Assembly: GCA_029641185.1 (NCBI GenBank)
Contig: JAPWGK010000001.1
Coordinates: 3,174,501-3,238,500 of the forward strand
DNA: 64,000 bases
Source of the DNA: Pseudofabraea citricarpa
Lineage: Eukaryota; Ascomycota; Leotiomycetes; Helotiales; Dermateaceae
Reading direction: 5' to 3'
This document shows, in pieces, positions 54,740 through 64,000 of this stretch. The notes under the pieces were generated by a model. The model searched no databases and was not told where the DNA came from. It worked only from the letters and a program-made list of their open reading frames with translations. The translations under genes and the position numbers were made by a program. Each line of letters opens with the position of its first letter. Within the stretch, counting starts at the first letter, position 1.

Positions 54740-55187
54740 CAACAGGGGTTGACAGAATTCTGTGCGGATGACTAATCTTCGCGAAAAATACACCTAAAAA
54801 CACCCAAAAACACCTACTTTCTATAGTTATAATAATTAAAGCTCTAGATATAATTTCTTCAAACTAATAATCTAAGTATATATATACTATAAGATAATAT
54901 TTTAATATTTAATAGTATAATAATATCTTTGTATATAGATATTAAATTTTTACTAAGGAAGTTTATTAGTAAAATAAAAGATACTAGTATATCTTTCGAT
55001 ATTTGAATCTTTTTGAAAAGTACTTGCGGATAAGTTTATTCTTTAGATAATAAAGAGTATATATACCAATTATTAGATACTTCTATCATATAAATTTATA
55101 GAATTATAATACTATCAAACCCGTGGTTTTTGGTGTATTTTCGGTTAAAATTTGGGGTTCCGCACAGAATTCTGTCAACCCCTGTTG
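54740..55187. mobile_element. non-autonomous DNA transposon / MITE with 29-bp perfect TIRs
   Basis: The first 29 bases (54740-54768, beginning CAACAGGGGTTGACAG) are repeated exactly, inverted, at 55159-55187. Weaker inverted similarity continues inward (CGAAAAATACACC against CGAAAATACACC). GGAG lies directly outside both ends (54736-54739 and 55188-55191) and may be the target-site duplication. The 390-base interior is very AT-rich with almost no CA or TG and has no coding capacity. It sits in the 3' flank of the ammonium transporter. Confidence 0.8.
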
Positions 55188-55998
55188 GGAGGGCGTGTAC
55201 TGCTTAGTAAAGCAGCACAGATTGGATTTTCACAAGTACCACACCTCTTATCTTATCACCACCTATCTGGCTATCTTATCAGCTATCAGAAGTCCTCCTA
55301 TCTCTACAACCAAATTCCACCGCCACCACTCACCAAAGGTGACCAGCAGGTGAAAAGCAAAGACTCTTCTCCCCCGCCCAAGTCAGAAACCAATATATAT
55401 ATATATATGAAGAAAATAAGAACAAAATAGCAGTCCTTTCTCGAAAGTCTTCTCCCTTCTTCCCTCCTCCTCCTCCTCCTCCGCCGAGCATGACGTACCC
55501 CTACCCCTTGCCCCACTCCCAGGCAGGATAAATAAAGAACATGGGAAAGATGCATTGCAGTACAGCAACAAGAGGCGCGTGGCAAAGTCCCTGTCCCTGT
55601 ATTGTGAAAGTCGGGGAGATGGGAGATGGGAAATGGGAATGGCATGTAAGTGAAAGACGAGTGAAAGAAGTGGCAGGGGTACTGATAAGCTTCACACCCA
55701 CACCTATACCCACACCCATATCCACGGAGTCCTTGGAACTTTATCTCTTGGCTTATCTGGGGATGGCTTATCTGGGTCTCTGGGTCTTTGGGTCTGGGTC
55801 CAACTGGGTCTGGGTCTGAGGGTTACTGTAGTGTATTACATTGCATGCTTATCTTGCTTGCTTGCTTGCATGGCATGCATGGGCTTTTTGGGGTCGAGGA
55901 TTAAAGGTTGTTGATGTCATTGACGTGTTATGAAAACCGGGGAATATAACCTATGATACAGTGTTCAGCTGGGGGTCTTGCCTTGGCTTGGCTTCATT

Positions 55999-56026
55999 GG
56001 CTGGCTGGCTGGCTGGCTGGCTGGCT
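55999..56026. repeat. (GGCT)7 microsatellite
   Basis: Seven perfect tandem tetramers in intergenic sequence. Confidence 0.85.
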
Positions 56027-57096
56027 TGCTGGTTCATGTACTGTGCGGAAGTACTCGTAGGTGCTAGAGATAAGGAATTGTGAAATGTGCTTTCTACCTA
56101 TACCTGGGTACCTATCATATCATTCATTCGGTATCGTTTCGGAGTCTCAGAGTTTCAGAGTGCTTATCTAAGGGTGAGTGCATACTAGTTATGTACCTAT
56201 AGTTAAAGAGTTAGTAGATGACTAGGTAGCTAGCTATGCTTCAGACAGGCACATGCACACGTGCAGACAGATCCAGAGGTTAGATAGAATCCCTTTTAGA
56301 GGTGCTATGTATACATATGACAAACAAGCAGACTCACTCCTACAGTCTCTCTCTCTCACTCAGTGATTTTATTCCCTGGCTTCCCTTCCTCAAGCGGAAG
56401 GCTCCTCAGTCTACACAAACCCTACGGGCACACTCTCTCCATATCTCATCCACCACAACCTCCCCTGCTCTGGAGATCCATATATATATATATATATATA
56501 AATAATAACAAACAAACGCCTAATACCGCCCCTAAAAGAGGCGAAGAACAACCAGGAAGAGATGCCGTGCGTGTAATTAATCGACTTCAGGACAAGTTCC
56601 AGAAAGAAGAAGAAGAAGGAGAAGGATAAGGAGAAGAAAGCCCTACCTGAATACCAAAAATTCCTACCACTGTCATCTTCTCAAGCCTGATATCAGATCA
56701 TATAAATTCATTCTCATTCCAATTCAATTGCCCACTTAGATTCTAGGTACCAAAGTAAACCCTCGTCATCCTTTCCTGAAACACCAAAACGATCGAGCAA
56801 AGCAAAACGTGAAGCAGCCATCATAAAGCAAAAAAGGCAACAGAGGTATCTGACCATCTCCCGAAGCATGAAGATAAACGCAGAAAGAGAAGGGAAGAAG
56901 AACACGCTAAGCAAACCCACACACACCACATCCACATCTGTCCGAAACGTAATGACCCATCAACCCTAGAAACTCCAAGTCAGAAGAACCGAACTCCAAC
57001 CCAAAAGCAGAACTAAAAGTCCACAACCATCTATCCCACTCCCCACAAGAACAATTGTAGGCGCAGAGCACATTAAAATTAACGACCTCTCTCTCA

Positions 57097-60000
57097 TCAT
57101 GTCGGCATGGGAGCGAAGCCATTATTCCCTCCGCCACTGCCCCTCCCGCCTCCACCTCCACTCGACTTCTTCCATGTGGATTTACTCGACCCACCAGCAG
57201 CTTTGCTACTGCTTCCTTTTTTGCCACCACCGTATGACTTCCTTTTACTGACACCAGAAGTCGAAGACCGGTTGGAGAAAGAACCTGCCCCTGACCCTGA
57301 ACTTTTACGCGAATAACTAGATTTAGACTTGCTCCGCGGAAAGTAATTCTGGTTAGGTTCATTCTCTACTGGAGATCTGGCCTTGGGAGTTTTCGATGCG
57401 TTCGCTCGCGCCTCTGCGAGTTCCCTCTGGAAATTTTCAACCTTCTTGCTCTGGTCTGCGTTCATAAAGTGATGAGATCGCTGTTCGACTTCCTCTTCAA
57501 CCTCATCAGAATCGGTTTCAGAATCACAAAGGTCAATGACGTTTTGATGATTCTGATCAACATCTCTGTCGTCGCGTTTGTTCATCATGTCGTCATAATA
57601 ATTATGGTACTTTTCTATTAACGGAAGAAACCTCGAGCCGAACCTGGCAACGGTATCTGTATTGATCCCGGAAATGTTGGATATCTCGTCCTGAGTAAGT
57701 GTCCAATCGATGGCCATTTCTCGAAAGTTGGCCTCGGTGAAGAGAGGCTTCCTAAGACCCTTGGAGTTCCGGATCTTCTCCTCTAGTTTCTTTGCTTCGT
57801 CAACGAATTGGTGAACAAGATCCTGGTGTACGTCCGGAATTCTCCTCATCCTATCGTCCGTGGTAATTGGGGGTCCTAACTCGGCATTAGGATTCCTCGA
57901 CTTTGCTCGACCACGGGTCGGAGCCTCAGATGTTTCAAAAAATTCATCGTTATCAGAAACCACAAAGTCGTCTCTGGAGTAACCAAAATGATCAAAACTA
58001 CCTGCATCATTGGCCTCGTCATTTCCATGGGTGCTCTTTTTCTGCCTCCGCTCAGGACCAGATATGGGCGAAGTGAGCATTGTCGATGGATACGTTTCAA
58101 CCGAGCTGGTCTTTTTAGTAGCTTTCTTCGCTTTAGGGCGGGAGGCTGTAGATTGATTTGGAGGTGATGCTGAGACTAGCTCATGTAGTCGAAGTTTACG
58201 TTGCCCGTTAGCAATTGGCTCATAGTTAGTGCCGAGCTGCTAATGTCAGAATTCTTTTGCTTGTTTAAAGGTTGGGGGTTCTCGTACCTTGATGTATTTG
58301 GAGACGAACGCAGCCCTTCCTTTTCCATGGCCAGTCTTCACATTCTCCTCGGCAAATGCGTTTTCTGCGATCATCCGATGAAAAAGACGTTCAATCTGCG
58401 ATCGACTCAAGTCTTTGGCAGCGCCATATTGAGGCAGTCTATCGTGTCCCATCTCTCTGATTTTCTTCTCCTTTGCATCGCCAATCAGTACCTTCACGCA
58501 GTGAAGCATTGTAACGTTTCCGTTCTGTAGCCGCCCCACTATCTGTATAGCGGCTTGAGCATGGGCTGTAAAATCAACTTCGACTCGTACGGTATCAGAT
58601 TTACAATTGTCACAGTTATAGCCGCAGTCTTCTTTCGAAAAGCGTTCACCAAAGTACGCAAGTATTTGGGTCCTTCGGCATTCGATCCTGTTCCATGAAA
58701 ATTGGATCATACTAGCGAGCATGTCTCGCTGCCTGGCCTTTTGCTTTTCGTCGCCTTCGCCTTTGTGGATGAATTGTTGGAGAATGGCAGTATCCCCATA
58801 TCCATAATATAGATAGCAGCCAGAAGGTCTACCATCTCTACCCGCTCTCCCGGTTTCCTGATAATAGCCTTCTAAGCTCTTTGGGATTGTATGGTGAATC
58901 ACAAAGCGAACATTTGGCTTGTCAATACCCATGCCAAAGGCAATGGTCGCAACAATGACTTTCCAGTCACCACTTTGCCATTTCTGTTGAGCTTTGATTC
59001 TTTCCTCTTTTTCCATCTTGGCATGGTAGTGATGGGCATCAATTCCATAGTCCTTGCGCAAAACACCAGCCAACTCCTCACAGCTTTTTCGAGACAATGT
59101 ATATATGATCCCAGTCTGACCGGCATACCTCTCTTTAATCAGGTTTACCATGTCTTCAATCACTGCCTTCGAGGTGCCTATCTCTTTCTTCGAACGCACT
59201 TCATAATGTAGGTTCGGTCTGTTAAAACTCTGAGCATAGACATTCGCACCTTCGATTCCGAGGTTCGCCATTACATCAACCTTAACGTTTTTGGTCGCTG
59301 TTGCAGTAAGAGCCATGATAGGCACATTCGGGAAATTGAGCAGAACCTCCCTGAGAGCAACATAGTCAGGCCGGAAATCATGGCCCCATTGGCTGACACA
59401 ATGTGCTTCATCAATGACAATACGCGCCAGTTTCTTTTTCTGGTGTAATTGGGTAAGTGTTGTCAAGAGCGCCTGGCTTTTGTTGATCATCTCTGGAGTG
59501 ATGTAAAGTAGTTGAACAAACTGTTCCGGACAACTTTCCCGCAACACATTGAAAATGAGCCTTCGCTCATTGGCAGTAACATCCCCATTAAGAAATTCTG
59601 CGGTTATATCCAACTTCTTGAGATGACTGACTTGGTCGCTCATGAGACTAAGCAAAGGCGATATAACAACTGTTATTCCTCGGGTCTTTCCCGTTGTTAT
59701 CACTGCTGGTAATTGATAGCAAAGAGACTTTCCACCGCCGGTGGGCATCAACACAAAAGTATGTTTGCCAGCTAAGGTGTTGTTTATAGCATCGGCCTGG
59801 TTGAGACGAAATCCTTTCAGTTTGAAACGATCCTTCAATGCCTTTTTAACATCCTTCCACCATGGATATTTTGTCTTGTCGTTATCAGAATCGACGTGTG
59901 CATACATGTCTTTGTGGGAAGTTGTTTTTGAGCGTTTCGGGGGTTCGGGAGTACGAGTAGTAACAGAGACGTTTCTTCGTTGGACCATCCCTTGTGCAGG

Positions 60001-62505
60001 CAGGCTTACGGGATTTTGTTGCTGTTCCATGAGCTCGAGAATTTCATCATCATCGCCGAAGTCGCCGTACTCTTCATCCGATTCAGCAGGCTGCGATTTG
60101 TTCTTCGCTTGGTTTTCATTTCGGATCTCGAACTCATCCTCGAGCATGTCATCAAAATAGTCATCGTTGACATCGTAATCCATTGGAGATGGGTCTCTGT
60201 AGAAGTTGGGCTGCTTCATCCCCGCATTCTGTTGTGGCCAATCAGATATGGCAGATGGCTGAGATTGGTGACGAGCGATAGATTTTGGGACTGAAGGTCG
60301 ATCTAGAGAAGGATTCCTGAGCATTGTGCTTGAACCACCTTGATCCCTGATAGTAGAAAATGTTGAACCATTGTCTCTTGAGTCATTGGTCGATTGATTC
60401 CACGACGGAAGTTGCGTTTGCTGAATGATTGCATTACTAGGAATCAAGCAGGAGCCAGGAGCCAATGGCCCCTGCCCTTCACGGGTCTTATTTTGGGGGT
60501 GTTGCTCGGGGTGCTTTGCTGACTCTGGATTGAATCCATCTCTTACAATCCCAGAAGCCTTCAAAAGTTCGCTAATGGTGACCTCAAGTTGTCGTAGCTC
60601 CTTCGTTTTTGCAGCCGCAATATCGGCATCACCGTCCTCATCCAGCCCATCGAACATCTTGCGAGCGAGAACTTTTTTCTCTTCTGCAACATTACTGTAC
60701 TTTTGCCATTCCAGGTCCAGATTGGTATAGGCTCTCTTCATTTCCAGAAGTCTTTTACGCTCTTCAACCAATTCCGTAGGTGCTCGCTCATTGTTATCGT
60801 GGTAAGCCATTGTCTGAACTGAATTGTCAGAAAGACGGTGCTCAATGCCTTTTCGATAAGGCAGCACAACTGATGGGTCTTTGACAAAAGCTTTCACTAA
60901 CTCTTGGTCAGATGAAGAGAGCGCAGACGAGGGTAGTTGCTGGCTAGGTGGTGGTTGCTGCGAGATTTGGCGTGCTTCTGGCTGTTTCCCAGGAGACTTC
61001 CTCCGTGATGGTGAACTGTCTTGTTGTTTAAAGTTGACATTCTGTGAAATAGGTCGTAAAGGACTCGGAGAATTCAGCTTGAAATTACTCCTTGTTGGAT
61101 GTTCATCCACTTTGAATAACGGAACTTCTTTCAGGCGTGAAACTTTTGCGTTGCTGCGAATTCGCGGGCTGTCCTTTACTAAGATATGAGGCGAGCAAGT
61201 TGCTAAAACTTCTTCAAAATCAATGACATCTTCATCGGCATCGTCCGAATCCTCAACCACTCTTGTCTGGCGATATTTGTGATGTTGCTTCTGCGGAGTT
61301 CGTAATGATGCTGCGGACAGAGTTCTCTCTAACCTAGGAGATGCATGTACTTGAATTTGAGCTGGCACCTTACTTGCTGGTGATGCTGAAGTTACAGTCT
61401 GGGCTGAAGCCTTACTCCTCAATTCTTCTCTAGAGGGCACACGGCTAACGCTCTTGCGAATCTGAGTTTCCACTCCACTAGCTGTTTCTGTGGCGCTGTA
61501 TTCTTCTTCTGAAAAATCATCCATTGGAGAATCGACCTGCATGCTGGCTGTAGTAGACATTTTGCGCGACTGGTGAACGCTTTTAGGCTGCGGTTTATCA
61601 ACGATATCCATCTCGTCAATATCGACGAAACCTTCGGCAGACTCATACTTTCTAGTTTTAAGAACCTGTTTGGACGTACGCCCATCCTTATCTCTCTTTG
61701 ATGGCGAACCTCTAGCTATTTCATCGCTCTTCCGTTTTCTCCCCCGGGGCGTTGGTGGTTCGGGCCTCGCAGCTGCATCCTCTTGCCATAACAATGTTGA
61801 CTCGCCCCATGCGTCGACTGAACTACTTGACTTTGAGGTCGGCCGTTCAATATCGTCATCCGCGGTCAGGTCTACTGATTCGTACTGATCGGGCTTTAGT
61901 CTTGACGCGGGCCTTGGTGTTTGCCTGGGAGTTTGTCTAGGGGTCTGCGGAGTGGGAAAGGACCTCGAAAGGTTTGCCGATAAGCGCTCATTTCGTGAAA
62001 GGGTAGCAGGAGTAGCTAGATTGTCAGTCAAGGTCTTCAAATTGCTGAATGATAACTGCATACCGCTGGTTCTAAGCTGTGATGCATAGTTGTGATATAA
62101 CGATGTGGAAGTGGAGGTCGAGGCTGGAGTGGCAAGCTGGCGCTGAGTACCACTGACAAGAGAAGGTCTCGCTGATTTTGACGCAGAAGCCAGTTTACCC
62201 ATTGAACTATCTACGGTACTTGATATCACGTCCTCGACAGGTGGAGGCCTGGAGGTTGTGGTAGGTGGTAAGGTCGGCCGCACGAAATCCTGCACAACAT
62301 TGACCGTCGGGGCAGCTTGTTGGTTTCGAACCGGGCTCTGAGGAGGCGGCAGACGTCTTTGGGAAACTGGTCTCGGTGATTCTTCTATCGCATCCAAACT
62401 GAGAGCTCCTCGCGATAGAGTAGTAGGCTCGCCCGCGCCCACGGGCGGAGTGACTTTACTTTGAAATAACCAAGAAATGTGATCGGAGAGGTTATGTCGA
62501 GTCAT
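57097..62505 (-). CDS. RecQ DNA helicase, Sgs1/BLM/QDE-3 type
   Basis: Two exons (62505-58288 and 58236-57097) give 1785 residues. I start at ATG 62505 (MTRHNL...), because the open frame upstream has no other ATG and fungal orthologues commonly begin with this type of sequence. Residues 1 to about 880 are mostly disordered, with Ser/Pro/acidic stretches expected to bind topoisomerase III and Rmi1. The helicase core follows: Walker A with K926 (MPTGGGKS), DEAH box at 1032-1035, and FNRPNLHYEV and GRAGRDGR motifs. The RQC zinc site (CGYNCDNC) and winged helix come next. The second exon holds an HRDC domain (about 1538-1625) and a Gly/Ser/Lys-rich tail. The enzyme unwinds recombination intermediates in the nucleus; in Neurospora the orthologue QDE-3 is also needed for quelling. 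Confidence 0.95.
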
Positions 62506-62893
62506 GAGGTCTTGCTGGCGCACATTACTTCTGATAGGGCCATTGGTATAGTCCGTATCTCCTGATCGAGGGTTTAAACAGAGCCCAGTAAGTTCGAATC
62601 GTTGTTGACGTTGGAGCAGGCCTGGTCATTAAAGTTTGATGTACCGCGACGCGATGTGAACGAGTTCGCGATGTGGTCACGTGGAGATATGAATCCCATT
62701 TCACTTAATGTCTTGGCAGAAGTTCCGAGCTGCAAAGCTTGCTTGGTCTTGGTGATGCTGTGGGAGTGATCTAAAACGAACACAAGATTATTTTCAACTC
62801 ATAATTAACAAGCCGCATACAGACGTACAGAACCTTTGGATATCTATAATTCTGGCTATGAACATTAACTAAAACATACATGATAACAACAAA
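62506..62893. other. RecQ promoter and phosphatase 3' region
   Basis: About 390 bases between two minus-strand genes. An open frame at 62574-62783 begins only with GTG and ends before the helicase; I treat it as the RecQ leader. Confidence 0.5.
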
Positions 62894-64000
62894 TCAATTT
62901 ATAGGAGCACCATCCACAATATCACCGTAGGGGACGGCCTCATAATCCCCATTGCAGGCATAATCAAACACTGCCTTTTCCATCTCTTTCTTCTGCACCT
63001 TGATAAAAGTCTCCAACTCGCACCAGCCATCAATTCTATCTGTGCCACATTCCTCAAAATTCCAGCCAAGGTGTAGTGTCCGTTGGTTGAGTATAAAGTG
63101 CACATATGTCGCTTCTTTACCCTCGACATAAGTGCGATTTATATCGAGTGGTTGCGGTGTCTTGATAATCTCGATGTCCAATCGTGCACCGAAAGGTTCC
63201 AAGTGACTTACTGTGAGGTTGTGTGGTCCTGGGTAAGAGGTTGTGGATAGGTGTTCAGCGAACTGTTTGAAGCCGAAAGCGGTCAGGATGGACATAATGT
63301 TTGTATCATGGGAGAAATCGAAATATAAAGATTGATTCAGAGGAAACGTCTCAGTATTATCGTCAAGAGTAGTGTTGATTTGAGATCCGGAATAACCCAG
63401 AGTATGATTCTCGAGACGAGCGATTGTTTCTTGCACATATCCCAGGCCGATAGCACGTCCAACAGGTGATTGGAAGGCTGATGACCCGGCAAAATAAAGA
63501 TCTATCCCGTAAGAGAATGATACCCACTCATCATAAGTGAAAAGGTTGCAGAATGCGCTGTATCCGTATGCAACCTTGTCCAATTAGCTTCCAATAGCGG
63601 TGGAGATAGGGTAGGAAAAACATACAGTTTCATACGGACACATTGTTTGAGCCGCATATGTGTCTTCTATTGTCCAATCGAGGCCCTCAATATGCGATTG
63701 AAATCGGGTTGTGGCATCTTGCAAGTATGTCTCAACCCACTCAGCCGTTGCGTTTCCGCCCCCTCGATTAGACTCAGCTCCTGCATTCTTGCATCCATAA
63801 TATCCCGCAAGCGAATTATTAAAACCTTTCTCCTCAATGATGACTTCTATGGTAGCGTTGTTGGTCCATTCAAGGCCGAAAAAGCCGGCCATGAAATATT
63901 CAGCACTCTACAAGCTGTCAGTAATCAAATTTAAGTAGGAGGGAAAAATCCAACCTTAAGCATTCGATCTTGTGTCGTCGTGCGGACGATTATTTTACTG
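62894..64000 (-). CDS. histidine acid phosphatase (phytase-like), 5' part outside window
   Basis: Three exons are visible: 64000-63955, 63907-63626 and 63574-62894. They code for the C-terminal 335 or so residues of a histidine-phosphatase superfamily acid phosphatase. The catalytic proton donor is present in FDFSHDTNIMSIL, and several N-glycosylation sequons and cysteines fit a secreted glycoprotein. The N-terminal RHGxRxP nucleophile motif and the signal peptide would lie beyond base 64000. The visible start (QDRMLKSAEYFMAGFFG) matches the family's helix after the nucleophile domain. Such enzymes release phosphate from phytate or other monoesters outside the cell, often under phosphate starvation. 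Whether this is a true phytase cannot be judged without the missing part. Confidence 0.88.

Larger units (their letters stand above)
54417..57096. other. 2.7-kb intergenic region with a TIR element and simple repeats
   Basis: Between the ends of two convergent genes. It contains the terminal-inverted-repeat element at 54740-55187, TA runs (55392-55408 and 56480-56500) and a GGCT array (55999-56026). The open frames here are short and lack domains. Confidence 0.55.

Noticed and set aside
57097..58288. HRDC-containing frame as a separate gene downstream of the RecQ helicase
   Set aside because: A 51-base GT-AG intron links it in phase to the helicase frame, and HRDC is the normal C-terminal domain of this family.
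62503..62783. Longer N-terminus or an extra upstream exon for the RecQ helicase
   Set aside because: The open frames upstream begin only with GTG, and no splice pair joins them convincingly; the ATG at 62505 gives the start expected from the family.

Overview
The window comes from a filamentous ascomycete (Pezizomycotina; Leotiomycetes fits best, but that class is only an inference). The reasons are genes with many short GT-AG introns of about 45-110 bases, long untranslated regions, fungus-only families (fungal rhodopsin-like membrane protein, GAF-containing hybrid histidine kinase, TRP/ML-domain channel-like protein, leashin-like giant protein), and AT-rich, CA/TG-poor patches that look like repeat-induced point mutation.

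Layout. 1-9.6 kb: a gamma-glutamylcyclotransferase-like gene (+), an F-box/LRR-like gene (+), an eight-exon Baeyer-Villiger-type flavin monooxygenase (-), a 2.8-kb gene-poor stretch with a short inverted-repeat element, and a fungal rhodopsin-like 7-TM gene (+). 10.2-20 kb, all minus strand: a nine-exon hybrid histidine kinase, a flavocytochrome b2-type 2-hydroxyacid dehydrogenase, and a TRP/FLC-family membrane protein. 22.4-28.9 kb: an alpha/beta hydrolase (-) divergent from an eleven-exon full-size ABCB multidrug transporter (+). 30.2-48.3 kb: one uninterrupted 6041-codon ORF encoding a giant, low-complexity, lysine-cluster repeat protein with a coiled-coil and globular C-terminus. It matches the organisation of leashin (LAH, often annotated 'involucrin repeat protein'), the Woronin-body tether of the septal pore. 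48.3-64 kb: a 4.3-kb gene-free region with microsatellites and an AT-rich relic, an ammonium transporter (+), a terminal-inverted-repeat element, a two-exon Sgs1/BLM-type RecQ helicase (-), and a histidine acid phosphatase (-) that runs off the right edge.

The genes do not form an obvious pathway or biosynthetic cluster; this is an ordinary euchromatic fungal segment with independent genes. Every multi-exon model that I joined gives one open frame from start to stop with conserved motifs restored at the junctions, so I see no clear pseudogenes. The most noteworthy object is the leashin-like ORF: three successive classes of lysine-cluster repeat, seven spaced Ala/Gly-rich hydrophobic segments, and a block of four helix-plus-lysine modules.
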